This document shows, one piece after another, positions 22,415 through 33,830 of a DNA stretch of 64,000 nt. The translations under genes were made by a program, and so were the position numbers. This DNA is from Auricularia sp. M13 (Eukaryota; Basidiomycota; Agaricomycetes; Auriculariales; Auriculariaceae): positions 8,494,001-8,558,000 of the forward strand of contig CM073193.1 in assembly GCA_037042915.1 (NCBI GenBank), written 5' to 3'. The notes under the pieces are model-generated. The model was given only the letters and a program-made list of their open reading frames with translations. It did no database searches and was not told where the DNA came from. Position 1 is the first letter of the stretch, and every line of letters starts with the position of its first letter.

Positions 22415-22597
22415 CCTCGGCACGGGATTCTCACTTCAACAGTTTTGTCACGACCGGTTGCCAGGGATTGTGAGCATGGCCGAGCCTCGGCCGGGGATTC
22501 CGACCTCGGCCATCAACTTCCGACCTGATGTCAAACATTTCGTGTTTCCCCCGATGGCGGCCCCTGAATTCGCAATCGTGATTTCTTCTTCTTTCGA

Positions 22598-23660
22598 TGG
22601 CCCAGCCTGCCACTGTGAAGCACGAGCGCAAGCGCACACTGGCACATGCGCGCCGTTCTGCGCTCCATTCCGACCGTCGCTGCTGTGGACAGCGCTGCCG
22701 TTCGCAGCGAGCTTCGTCGCGGGCGCCATCGCCGGCGTCTCAGAAAGCCTGACAAGGCTGGCATTTCATCCGCTCGGTGCGCACCACTCACACTACCCAG
22801 GCTAGCCTTGCACGCTGACGCGTCATCCTGGTGCTCAGATGTTGTGCGTGCGGCGCGCTGCCCGTAATCCAAATGCTCAGCCGTGTGCGCAGGTCACGAC
22901 GAGGATGCAGCTCTAGGTCGGCGCGTCCAGAGCCGTGGGCATCTTCAAGGACATCTTGAAACAGGAGGTGCGCCGGTTTCTCCTGCTCGTTGTCTAGCCG
23001 GCTGTACTGACACCACGGGCGCAGTTTCAGCCGTCTGTACCGCTGTATGCTGACGCCTTTGCGCGTCCCGGACCACGCGCCTGGAGCGTTCTGCGTACCG
23101 CCAGGCCTGGCCGCACCATTGCTGCAGCTCGAACCCGAGCGGGCCGTCCAATTGTACGCGCCCCCGCCATCCACTCCTTGTGCCCTCGCACTCAAACTCG
23201 CGAAGCACGGCGAACGGTTTCTAGGGCAAGAGATACTGCCGGCAGGGAGAGATGGCCACGGTGAAGTTTGAGCGTACCAGGACACAAGGGAAGCTCTAGG
23301 AGCTCGGACGACGGAATAACGATGCTGGACCGGAGGAGCAGGAGGAAACCACTTATCGCGACCTTCGATTCAAGTTGACATTCTCGATACACGGCGCGCA
23401 CACAGCGGCGATGGTGCATGTGAGGGTTGGCTGCAGGCGGCGATCGCTGTTGCTCGAGGGGCCCAAGCGCGCCGGCGAATTGTATGCCCGGCGCCATCCA
23501 CCCGTGCGCACTCGCTCCGCGGCGAACGACTTCCGGGGAAAGACGTATCGCGGGCTCGTGGGGACGGACAAGATGCCGCAGAGGGTCTCAATCGCGACGG
23601 GCTGCTGGCGGCGCGTCTTCGCTCGGCGCGCTCGGCGGTGGCGGCCATGATCATCGCTCA
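22598..23660 (+). pseudogene. mitochondrial carrier (2-oxodicarboxylate carrier-like) relic, copy 1
   Basis: The start region reads MAQPATVKHERK, and in another frame WTALPFAASFVAGAIAGVSE, the first membrane helix of a mitochondrial carrier. Then come TRMQL, an FKDI.KQE segment and the KRAVKFAANDFWGKTYRGL-type block of ODC carriers. That block occurs twice in tandem (near 23130-23240 and 23450-23560), so the middle of the gene is internally duplicated. In the first block the conserved Trp after NGF is a TAG stop; in the second the splice acceptor is damaged. Frames shift several times. The family exchanges 2-oxodicarboxylates across the inner mitochondrial membrane; this copy cannot. It stands divergent to ATP23, as in the other cassettes, but is pushed away by the 2.19-kb insertion. 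Confidence 0.72.
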
Positions 23661-23990
23661 CAGGTGCTCGGGATACAGTGGCCCGGTGGCGGCAGACGAG
23701 CGACGCGGTAACGCCGAGGGTGTGCTGGTTTTGAGCGTGCAATTTCCAACTGGACTCCAAACGATTGTACTCCGCTGAGCGCTCTCCCGAGTCCCGACTC
23801 TGTCTTCGCATGTCGACCCAGCTGCAAATTGCGCCCATGCACCCTCGCCTAGGTTATGGCACCTTCAGGGCCTTCATTCTCGACGAAAGTCTGGCTGCGC
23901 AGAGGAACGATAAGTCCGCGCCGTGGATATGGCCGAGTGCCAACTCACGCAGTGTTCATTCCTTTGAGCGACCCCGGTTGGACATGCACC
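22950..23990. repeat. block nearly identical to 33123-34163
   Basis: Through the carrier relic and F-box fragment, this block aligns to 33123-34163 at a constant offset of 10173 bases without indels over most of its length and with few substitutions. It is more alike than the surrounding cassettes, which points to recent duplication or gene conversion. Confidence 0.7.
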
Positions 23991-24000
23991 ATTGCCAGAT
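23810..24000 (+). pseudogene. 5' fragment of an F-box gene, copy A
   Basis: From the ATG at 23810 the frame reads MSTQLQIAPMHPRLGYGTFR, then AFILDESLAAQRNDKSAPWI and SFERPRLDMHH. It follows the first ~65 codons of the F-box gene at 3724 (YSTFRAFILDHILAALGNDG, SFEQLVSNMHY). It stops just before the F-box itself. The similarity ends where the minus-strand RSRPASP gene is cut off, so 24.0 kb is a rearrangement junction. Confidence 0.75.
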
Positions 24001-26360
24001 TCCAACTTCTCCAGGACACGCTGCCGGTTCGCATGCCCCGGCGCATCCCACGATGCCTCGAGCGCGCGCCGGCTCTCGCTCCTCGACCCACCAGAGCGGC
24101 TGCTCTCCGTCCGCAAAACTGCGCGCGAGCGCACGGACTCATCGTGCCTACTGGCAGCACGCGACGTAGGATGAACCGGTGGGTTGTCCCGTCGGACAAT
24201 ATGGCGCGACGCTGGCCTCGGCAGGGGCTCATCATACTCATGATACCCTCTCAGCGGCCACGACGGGCTGGGGGTGCGCGAGCTGGGCGGCGGCAGCGGT
24301 CGCGCCCTCTTGTAATCTCTATCACTACCAGGTCTGTCAGTAACAGGCTCGTCCGAGCTCCGCTTGTACGCCGGCCGCATGGGCGACTCCAGCCCGCCCA
24401 GCGCCTGTCGTCCTTTGCGCGGCGAGAGGTCGTCCAGCGTCAGTGGCCTGTAAGGATCGTGGTCTTCTTCACCCGCGCTCGATTCGTCCGCCTCGTCTGC
24501 GGAGCGCGGCGGCGGAGGAGGAAGGACCGGCGGCGCAACGCGTTTGCTCGACGGAGGGTCTGACCTGGGCTGAGGTTCGGTCTCGGGTTGCGCGATCCAA
24601 GCCAACCTACATATTGTGAGCACCGATCAGAATCTCAATCTCGAAACGAAGCAGGCACGCACCCGCTAGCCTTGAGCAACTTCTCGCCATACTTCGCAAG
24701 GACGTCCGCAATTCCCTCTCCTTCGTCCTCCTTGCCCTTCCCGCCATCCCTGAGCTTTGTCTTGGCTTTATCCTGCGCAGTGAGCGCCCATTTGAACTGC
24801 GACGGCGGGAGGCGCTCCTTCGCTTTGGCCTGCGCCGTCGCAGTTGGTTTTGCCTTGGGCTTGAGAATGCCCCTGGGCGCCGTGCGCGCCGACACCGCGC
24901 GCGCGGGGTCAGCCTGTACAACAAGGTCAGCATTGGCCGTCGTGTCTGTAAGACGGAAACTCGGCTCACCGGAGCAGGCGCAGGCTTGCTCGCAGCAGCA
25001 GGCTTGGGATTGGCGGTAGACGCAGGTTTGGCATTCTTCGACGGAGGAGGGCGCTCGCGGCTCTTGCTCTTGCTCGTGTTCATATTACGCTCACGCAACG
25101 GTCTCTCCTTCGCCTCAGCAGCGCGCTGGCGGCTGGCCGTGGTGCCCGCCGCAAATCCACCCCGCTCCCTCTCCCTCCTGGGCGCAGGCGCTGCCTCCGC
25201 GGGACGCGTGCGGGTCGCTTGGGGCTGCCGACTCTGCGAGCGCGCACGACCACGAGCAGGCGATGCAGGTCGTGAGCGCGACCGACTGCGACTGTCTCTG
25301 GGCGACGGCGGCCGCGACCTCTCCCTTCCGCGCTCAGGCGACGCCGGCCTCGAAACCGAGATAGGATTTGCGCGGCTCCTGCTGGCCGCAGTTGGCGCCG
25401 CCGCCGCGTGTGGAGTGCGGACTGTGCTCGATGCCGAGATGTGAGTTGCTGTCGCGCACACGGCGCGCGAACATGTCATCTATGCGCGCCTCCTGTTGCG
25501 CGGCGAACGAGCGGCTGCGCGGGCGCGACGTCGAGGGTGCAGCCCCAGTGGCGGAGGGGCGCGTGGATGCGTGGCCGCGTGAGAGCGGGCTCGCCGGGCG
25601 GGACTGCGAACGAGAGTATGAATATTGGGGACTGGCGGGACGCGGCCGCGTCGCGTATTGCGGGCTAGCAGCCCGCGACCTCGCAGTGTATAGCGGACTG
25701 GCAGGCCGCGACCTTGCGACGGGATACTGCGGACTGTCGGGACGCGACCTGGTCTCGCGTTGAGGGCTAACAGGATATTGCGGGCTAGCAGGCCGCGAGC
25801 GCGCAAGCGCACGCTCGAACGGCGGCTCGGGCGCGACGGCACGCACTCATACTGATACTGCTCGGGCGCAGGCGCGGGCACTGGCACCCTGACCGCACGG
25901 CGGGCGACGACGGCCGGGCTACGCAGCGGCTGCGACCTCCGCGGGCTGTACAACGCGCCTGCACCACGGCTCGCCCGGCTCTGGCGTCGGGCGGCGGGGC
26001 GCGCTGGGCTGATTTGCATCGCGTCTGCGTCTTCGTGATGACCAGCGAGCGGCGGAGCGGGGGATTCGTCCGGCAGTGTCAGTTAGAGACCTTGACGCGT
26101 GCTCGCCCTCCTACTCGGGCTCGCCGTGTCCAGGTCCATCCCATCCTCCTCCTCATCGTCAAACACGTCAGCATACGTGCGCGCAGGGCCGGCGGCCGAG
26201 GCGTGGCGCGAGGCACGCGCGACTGAGTCGCGACGCCATGTCACGGATTCACGGCGCGAGACAGCCGACTCGCGACGCGAGGCCACCGAATTGCGACGCG
26301 ACGGTGCTGCGGGCTTCCCGAGTCGAAATCGAAGCCACCGAGCATGAACATGTCTGCCAT
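23994..26360 (-). pseudogene. Arg/Ser/Pro-rich disordered protein, copy A, 3'-truncated and frameshifted
   Basis: Read from ATG 26360 (MADMFMLGGFDFDSG) the gene shows an Arg-Ser region, an acidic YADVFDDEEEDGMDLD, an intron near 26100-26032, then repeats of the type RSRPASPQY (25.47-25.80 kb). A ~40-base intron after DDMFARR, a basic stretch (RGILKPKAKPTATAQAKA) and a C-terminal SR/RD/PPPP part follow. Compared with copies B and C, about 10 bases are missing after VPSRP (near 25840), which breaks the frame; a second shift lies near 26310. The C-terminal coding sequence is cut at RVLEKLE and joined to the F-box fragment. I know no family for it; low complexity and charge suggest a nuclear or RNA-linked protein, which is speculation. 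Confidence 0.6.
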
Positions 26361-27917
26361 CGTGTCGTCCTGATTGGGCGCGGCGAGCAGGCGGAATGCA
26401 CTCGCGGCGAGGTGCAGCTGATTCGCGACGGGCTGGTGCAACAGATTCGCGGCGAGGAGCTACAGCTTCGCGGCGGGCACCGGAAGTGGACGGCCCAGAG
26501 GCAGCCTGTAGTTGAGCTTGAGGCTACGAGACCAGCAAAACTTTGCCAGCGGCGACTTGGGTGACCGTTGAAGTCGATTCACGACCGGCGCGGCGAGACG
26601 GAGGCTCGTCTGCGTCCTGTGCCATGGCGACATCGTCGTTCGGACCCGAGACAGCAGCAGCAGAGTCGCGGTGGCGGGCAGCAGCAGGAAGTGACGGACG
26701 CAGCGCAGTCTGAGCGAGGGACACAAGAGAAGCTCTAGGAGCTTGAACTACGGAGTCACGTCGCTCCGCCTGAACGACGCACGGCGCGCACGAAGCGGAG
26801 ATGGCGCACCGCGGTTCCTGGTGGCATCTGCACACGGCTTTGAACGCTTGAGCTGGGGGTACATGAAGGCGGGTCAGGCGCTCGTGCAACGTTGGCAAAC
26901 GCGCGACGAGGCCCACTGAGTGAGGCATACGGGGTGGTCGGGGTCCATCGTCAAGGAACGGTTTAATACGGCAGGGCGGGAGCGCAAACGGTTTTGACGC
27001 AGGGGAGCCAGAGGTCCAGGAAGAGCGAGCACGACTGTACGGTCCGCGAGCGCCAGGCCTGGTGCATGTGAGATCGGACCTCGAATCGTGTAGTTTGAAG
27101 GTCGCCGCCGCGCTTTCCAAGAGCTCATGCCACATGTAGCTCTGCCAACCGTCACCGTCGTGCCACCCGCAAAGAACGACATCCTCGTCGCGGAGCTCAC
27201 ATCGCGCCCATAAAACCTTCATCTGTCGTGCAGCGGTCGTGGCATACATTACAATCCTGACACCCGCCGACAGCGTCTATTGTACGAATATTGACTAGCG
27301 CCCGTTGGTGCTGCAGGGCGAGGCACGCTCTTGTTCAGTGTTTGGTGCGTGCCTGGGTGACTTCCTGGGCGGCGGCTACAGCGCCTGTGGGAGATCTGTG
27401 GTCATGGGCTGCACGTTTTCCATCAGCACTAGTCTGCAGTCGCTAACCTCGTACATTACTCCTCGTTCTGGTTCGCGTCTGACGCAGCACGGGACCACCG
27501 CGCGACCGTGGTAGTCAGCCGGCGTACGTACTTCTGCCATGAGGTCAACATACCACACCCCATGGCCATCTCCCGGGTTCGAGCTCCTGCGCGCGTGCAT
27601 GCTGTTCTAGCTTATCCTCCAATTACAACCAGCCCAACAGGAAGGGTCTAGCCGTCAGCGCTCCTCGTGATACAATAAATGCTACACCAGTGCCACTCCT
27701 GAGGAATTTCATCAACCGGGTTCTTCGCTCGCCTTAGCTCCACTGGATTTTCCGATCCATAATGAGCATTCGCCGTACTACAACCGTCCGGAAAGAAAGG
27801 GTTGCGCCCGAACTGGGTTGGTAATTGCGCATGTAGTTGCGCACGCCGCGCGGCCTTCAGGATGCAGCAAGCCAACTGTTTGGCGAGGTGTTTGCTGTCT
27901 CTCTCTCTCCCTTGTCC
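26361..27917. other. spacer before hydrolase-WD40 copy 2
   Basis: No intact gene is supported. A block at 26710-26840 resembles the downstream part of the carrier relics (ACACAAG..AAGCTCTAGGAGCT, GGCGCGCAC). From about 27.2 kb the sequence matches 45.45-46.25 kb, the upstream region of copy 4, and contains the copy 2 promoter. A long minus-strand open stretch (26524-27249) has no motif and is probably chance. Confidence 0.45.
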
Positions 27918-30900
27918 ATGTCCCGTCCTGCTTCACCTCTGCCGGAGGATGGCCCCCGAGCGGATCCCATGCCATCCGCGCCTCCACCCACGTCGACTGA
28001 GCCCGCATTCTCGCGGTCTGCGCAACTTATTGCAGCATCTGCGCGCGCTGTTCCGTCCGTCCCGACCGCTGCTCCGGCGCCGCCCATCGCTATTTCAACA
28101 CCGGCTGCAACACCGGCTGCAACACTACGAGGTCGTTCGGGCGAGCGGAAAACCACGGAGGCAGCTTCTGACCCCGGGAAATGTCCAACGTGCAAGGGTG
28201 GTGGCCGTCGATCTCGTAACCTCGTGGTCTGCATCGACGGCACGTCGAACCAGTTTAGCAAGAAGGTCCGTCAATGATGTTCAGTATAACTTGGATCGCG
28301 CTGAGTTACTTTCCCAGAATACCAATGTCGTCGAGCTTTACAGCCGTCTGATCAAAGACGAGAATCAACTCACGTTCTACAATAGCGGCATCGGCACATA
28401 CGCCGAGCCGTCCTGGAAATCCTGGAGCTATCGCAAGCAGGTCTTCATGAACATGCTCGACCTCATGTTTGCCCTGTACGTCGCCAGCCACCGATTAATT
28501 GCTCCTGACCCTTCCTAGTCGATTGGAGAAGATTATCATCAGCGCGTATGCTTGGCTTGTAGACAACTACGAGGAGGGAGACCGTATCTTTTTATTTGGT
28601 TGGTTTGCTCCGCGGTCTACTGAGTATCCTACTGAAGACGTCAAAGGGTTTTCGCGCGGGGCTTATCAAGTTCGAGCTCTCGCGGCTATGCTTGACATCG
28701 TTCGTCTTGTTCATTCGCACGTCATATGCGTCGAACTCACCCGGACTATAGGTTGGACTTCTGCACAAGGGCAATCGCGACCAGATCCCCTTGTGAGCTC
28801 CACCCTTTTTCAATTAACTGCAATGCTCAACGACGTAGCGCATTCGAGTTGTACGCTGCGTCCGACCGGGACCGGCAGCCGCAGCTTCTCGCCCCGGCTG
28901 TCAACGCCTTGTCACAACTCCGCGAAAGCGCGCCGTCGGTCACGACAGATCCTTCGACCGAATCACTGGCAGATATCCGCGAGTCGACATCGAGATGTCT
29001 GCCATCGCTACGTGGTGCTTTCAATACGATGTCAGCGGGCAGCGCCCGCGTGTCCAACGGCCTTCGCAGTGCTGTATCCAAAGTTCGCTCTGCCACCGCG
29101 GGCGTTCAGATCCTGGCGCCGGTTCGTGCGAAGCTTTCTCAGTGCATCAGTCTTGTCCCGCGCCCTGGCCTGGGGGCACCTGCTCGCAAATTCCGTCTCC
29201 CGCAGGCGCAGGCACAAGCTGGAGAAACCTCGCCTGATACTGATTCACCTGAGATCACAATGCAAGAGCGCTTCAAGGCAACTTTCTCCAGAGATGTCAA
29301 GGCGCATTTCCTCGGCGCATGGTTCGTTCAGTTAGAGTACGGATATTCTAGCTTTTGTTGACCGCATACAGGGACACAGTCTCGTCCGTTCGCTTGATTC
29401 GTGGCAGTACATTGCCCGGTACAACGGACGGCATGGGGACTGTCTGCTTCTTCCGTCACGCGCTTGCTATGCACGAATATCGTGTCAAATTCCTGCCAGA
29501 ATACGCCAACGGTGGTAACGGACCAGACGAAAAAGCCGCAAATAGCCACAATAACATGCCTCCGCATACTAAGGAGGTTTGGTTCATTGGATCTCACTCG
29601 GATATGTGAGTTTCCTTGTATCTTTCCTCATATTCCCGAGTCTCTGAACGTGCCTGATGGACAGCGGCGGAGGAAGCACGGTGAATACTGAACTCGACAA
29701 ATTCGGCCCTGCGCTGCGATGGATGTCGTTTGAGGCTGGGCTTGCTGGGCTAAGGATAAAGCCCGGTCCCCGACAATGGGAAGAGCAGACCTTGGTAACA
29801 GACTCGATGGCATGTTATTATAAACCCATGGAGTGGCTGCCCGTCAAGAGACTAACGTACGCCGACAAGAAATCTCTGACGCTTTGGTAAGTACTGTAGT
29901 CCGCATCCGGAATGTTCAAGCCCTCAATTGTATATGCAGGCGGCCTCATCGATACTCCGAACGCGTTGTACGACCCAATCAGCTCATCCACGAAACATAC
30001 TTGAAGGAAACTGGAACGACGATTGCTGATCTTCAAACCGAAATTGGCTTCGAGATTAAAATCGAAAAGGATGCATATACCGATGCGCAAGCGCTGCTCT
30101 CGGTTCCACGAGACCAACCATCCAGGAATGACTGGCTTCAGCAGTTACAGATTCTGCAGGAATCAGGTGCGGGCGAATGTCGTGATTGAACTGCACGCAG
30201 CCTTAACATTAGAAACAGAACCCGGCCTTCAGTCGCTATTGGACCTGGAGCGAGATATTTGGCTTGCATTAGCCAGATCAGTTCCTAGCTATCCAGAGCA
30301 TGGGAGGGAGCTCCGTCCACTTGAGAATGCGCTTGTGTGCCGCGGCTCAAATGAAGTGGATTCAACTCGGCGCCTGAGCGAGGTATTCGAAACTAGTGAC
30401 CAGGACACGTACTGTGAGCCAGACGTGCGTACTACGAGCTATGAACTCACATACACACAGGGACGTATCCCTTCCCACTTCGAGGTCACACCCTACCTGT
30501 CAGCTCGGTCGCGTTTCTGACCTCGCAGCTCGTCGTGTCCGGCTCGTGGGATAACACCCTTCGCATGTGGAATATCGAAACGGGAGAAGCCGTCGGTGAC
30601 CCGTTGACGGGGCACACCGACTCGATCAACTGTGTCGCTGTCTCACCGAACGGCAGTCTCGTCGCATCTGGCTCTTATGACAGTACCATCCGCACTTGGA
30701 GGTTTGACGCCGGAAAACTCGTCGGCGGAGGGCTTGTCATACGAGCGGACGGCATGGACCATGTCTTTTCAGTTGCGTTCTCACCCGATGGATCGCGGAT
30801 TGTTTCTGGCTCTGGTGACGGAGCTCTCCGCATGTGGGACGCTGCAACGGGACGGCAGGTTGGAAACGCAATGGAAGGGCATGATGCTTGGGTATTTTCC

Positions 30901-31383
30901 GTCGCATTCTCTCCGGACGGTGCACGCATTGCGTCCGGCTCAGCCGACCGGACCGTGCGATTATGGGACGCTAGGACATTTCAACCTCTCGGTGACCCTC
31001 TGATCGGACACACGGACTACGTGCGCTCAGTTGCATTCTCCCCGGACGGCGTCTCCATCGCTTCTGGCAGCGACGACGCAACGATCCGAATCTGGAACTC
31101 AAACGCTCGCGAGCTGATGCACATACTGGCCGGGCATTCCAGTTTGGTCTGGTCAGTCGCATTCTCACCGAGCGGACGGCACATCGCATCAGCTTCTTTA
31201 GACGATACAGTGCGCATATGGGATGTCGTCAGCCGAGAGACGGTCAGCGTGCTCAAGGGACACACCAGCCTTGTCTATTCGGTCGCATTTTCTCCGGACG
31301 GCACGCGGATGGCGTCGGGCTCGCGGGACGATACTGTACGCATTTGGGACCGCATTCCTGTCTCATCTACGGACGCGACGTGA
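27918..31383 (+). CDS. DUF2235 hydrolase - WD40 fusion, copy 2
   Basis: The start is ATG 27918 (MSRPASPLPEDGPRADPMPS). The disordered N-terminus leads to KCPTCKGGG and NLVVCIDGTSNQFSKK. The hydrolase core then reads through GT-AG introns: FYNSGIGTYAEPSW, YAWLVDNYEEGDRIFLFG, GFSRGAYQVRALAAML (nucleophile Ser), VGLLHKGNRDQIPL, the variable linker, WDTVSSVRLI, CFFRHALAMHEYRVKFLPEY and FIGSHSDIGGG. A helical linker (HETYLKETG..., LLDLERDIWLALA) joins seven WD40 repeats of ~42 residues ending ..VRIWDRIPVSST. Layout matches the 11-exon model traced for copy 5, and I found no stop or frame break. DUF2235 proteins of known activity (bacterial Tle1) are phospholipases; the substrate here is unknown. 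The WD40 part presumably recognises a protein ligand. Confidence 0.87.
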
Positions 31384-31930
31384 AGAGTACATTGTGCACG
31401 CATTCATGTAGCGCCGATCTCGTCTTGCTCAATTGTGTCGGTCTAGAATTTTGCATATACAGTAAAATTGGATGTTGTTAGATCCCCCCATCAAGCGTCC
31501 GCGCGCCCGGATTCCATGCACAGATGGACCAGAAGCGTGGCAGGTAATATACTGCACGCAACGCCGGACGCGGTTTCACATTGACAATGATTTGTATGTC
31601 GCGATCGTCGCGGTGTGGAAGCCTGAGAAACGTTATACTGTCACCGTCTCAGGAAGCCGACGACCCTTAGCCACGAGGATACTTATAGATACTTGACTTG
31701 GCGGCCAACTCTCTTCGGAAAGCATATTGTCGACTTGCCAGTGTAGTCTGTAGTTGCGCGCCACTTTATAAAATCCAGTGTCTGGCCAAGACTGTTCGGA
31801 GGACACGCCCATTTCGGCGACACGCGTCGTCCATTTGCAAACAAGACGCGAGTTGTGCTCGAGTTCTCCCTTTATAAAAGAGTAATGATTATACAGTAAT
31901 AATTTCAATAGATCTAGGTTTCACTCCGTG

Positions 31931-32664
31931 TTAGAAGGAGAAAAGACGAGGGCGACGACGGCCTATGCGAACCTGGTCGAACGGGCGGGTGTCGGCAAAA
32001 CACGACTCCCAGACCTCGTTTAGGGCGCGCTCCGCCGTCGCGTCGTCCGGGCAGTTTGGGTGGCCTTTGAGCGAGAGCAGCGCTCGTCGTCTTACGCAGG
32101 CCTTTTCGACGTGAGCAAAGGAATAACTTTCAGATAAGAAAGGAATGACTTGCCTGGTGCTGTTTTGTTATCCTGAAGTTTCCGCGATCTATTTCGCGTC
32201 CGAATCTACAGTCGCCGCTCAAACTCGCCGCGCGAATCTACGGGGAAAACTTCATGAGAATGCGGGCAGCGCTGTCGGGCGAGTTGTGGACTGACCTCAG
32301 AGCAAGCGACATGCCGCAAATTGTACCAATCCACCTTAAACCGACAATGGTCGAACATATGTATCAGTTCATGCGCAAGTGTATCTTCCATGTGTTTCTT
32401 GTTCATAAACCGGTCCTGGTAAAGTAATATCGTGCCCGTAGGCGGGCCAAACCCCCCAGCGCGCGCGGCGTCACACGGTACACGTAGGATATGCGGGTGG
32501 GAGACAGCGCAGCCCGTGAGCGCCAGGTGCTTGCGCAGGAAAACGACGAGCAGCAACGAGTGCATGAGGTCCTTCTTCCAGCGCTCGCAGCGCGCGTTCT
32601 GCGCGCGCAACGTCTCGGCCGACGGCGCTCCTGTCGCGCCTTCAGCCGGCGCGCTCGCGGTCAT
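31931..32664 (-). CDS. ATP23: ATP23-type mitochondrial metalloprotease, copy 2, the only complete one
   Basis: Exons 32664..32296, 32237..32154 and 32101..31931 give 207 residues. The protein has the family N-terminal C/W...LRKHLALTG and PCDAARAGGFGP blocks, the zinc site HELIH in DTLAHELIHMFDHCRF, DWYNLRHVACSE, IRAASLSGDCRFGREI, KQHQACVRRRALLSLKGHPN and NEVWESCFADTRPFDQV. ATP23 processes the mitochondrial Atp6 precursor and helps F0 assembly. Intron 2 starts with GC (GCAAGT). The ATG at 32664 is used because the upstream coding frame (KKAFTRWPTHT) is lost by a frame change, so ~40 ancestral N-terminal residues are missing. A few extra residues (IGRRRPRLFSF) follow the usual end. The gene is convergent with hydrolase copy 2. 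Confidence 0.85.
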
Positions 32665-32827
32665 TGATGATCACGCTCATGTGTGTGTGGGCCAGCGCGT
32701 GAAGGCTTTTTTGGGCGTCGTCGTCGTTGATGTCTGCAGCGGCGGCGGCGCGGATATGACGGGAACTGAAATAGGCAAAAGAAACAGAGCCGCGGTCCCT
32801 GAATTCGCGATACAATATCGGTCCGAT

Positions 32828-33830
32828 GTCCCAGCCTGCGAAGCACGAGCGCAAGCGTACGCCGACTGCGCCGTGTTACGCGCTGCCGGCTCGACCTTTA
32901 CTGCCATGGACAGCGCTGCCGTTCGTTGCGAGCACCGTCGCGGGCGCCAACGCCGAGGTCTCGGAAATTCAGTCGGAAATTCAGACCTTCCAACCGCTCG
33001 GTGCGCCCCGCTCACACAGCCCAGGCTACTGCTGCAAGCTCACGCGTGGTCCTGTGCGCAGGTCACGACCCGGATGCAGCTCTAGGTCGCCGCGTCCAAC
33101 GTCGGAGCCGTGGGCAGCTTCAAGGGTGTCATTGCAGAGGGGTGCGCCGTTTCTCCTGCTCGCTGTCTAGCCGGCTGTACTGACACCACGCGCGCAGTTT
33201 CGGCCGTCTGTACCGCTGTATGCTGACGCTTTTGCGCATCCCGGACCACGCGCCTGGAGCGTTCTGCGTACCGCCAGGCCGGGCCGCACCATTGCTGCAG
33301 CTCGAGCCCGAGCGGGCCGTCCAATTGTACGCGCCCCCGCCATCCACTCCTTGTGCCCTCGCACTCAAACTCGCGAAGCACGGCGAACGGTTTCTAGGGC
33401 AAGAGATACTGCCGGCAGGGAGAGATGGCCACGGTGAAGTCTGAGCGTACCAGGACACAAGGGAAGCTCTAGGAGCTCGGACGACGGAATAACGATGCTG
33501 GACCGGAGGAGCAGGAGGAAACCACTTATCGCGACCTTCGATCCAAGTTGACATTCTCGATACACGGCGCGCACACAGCGGCGATGGTGCATGTGAGGGT
33601 TGGCTGCAGGCGGCGATCGCTGTTGCTCGAGGGGCCCAAGCGCGCCGGCGAATTGTATGCCCGGCGCCATCCACCCGTGCGCACTCGCTCCGCGGCGAAC
33701 GACTTCCGGGGAAAGACGTATCGCGGGCTCGTGGGGACGGACAAGATGCCGCAGAGGGTCTCAATCGCGACGGGCTGCTGGCGGCGCGTCTTCGCTCGGC
33801 GCGCTCGGCGGTGGCGGCCATGATCATCGC
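32828..33830 (+). pseudogene. mitochondrial carrier relic, copy 2
   Basis: Homologous to copy 1 with the same order: MSQPAKHERK start, WTALPFVASTVAGANAEVSE helix, TTRMQL, then the KRAVKFAAND-type block twice (33305-33410 and 33625-33735). It shares the TAG stop in place of Trp in the first block and the damaged acceptor in the second, so these lesions predate the duplication. From ~33.12 kb it is nearly identical to copy 1. It is closely divergent from ATP23 copy 2, as the intact gene pair would have been. Confidence 0.72.

Larger units (their letters stand above)
20364..22557. mobile_element. 2.19-kb insertion with inverted ends between ATP23 copy 1 and carrier relic 1
   Basis: The left end reads CCATCGGGGGAAACCCGAAA and the right end, reverse-complemented, CCATCGGGGGAAACACGAAA, with patchy similarity further in. 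In the other cassettes the flanking sequences are adjacent: copy 5 at ~60560 has ATGAGCGGCGCCTGAATTC where copy 1 has ATGAG, then the insert, then CGGCCCCTGAATTC. The insert carries no transposase frame. It contains a second element (20822-21654) and several short inverted repeats. I find no clear target duplication, so its class is open; it may be a non-autonomous DNA transposon. Confidence 0.6.

Noticed and set aside
26524-27249. Minus-strand frame of 241 codons starting MYATTAARQMKVLW
   Set aside because: No homologous frame is kept in the matching region upstream of copy 4, and no domain is visible.
27570-27600. CGGGTTCGAGCTCC, resembling a tRNA B box
   Set aside because: No A box or cloverleaf can be folded around it, so no tRNA call.
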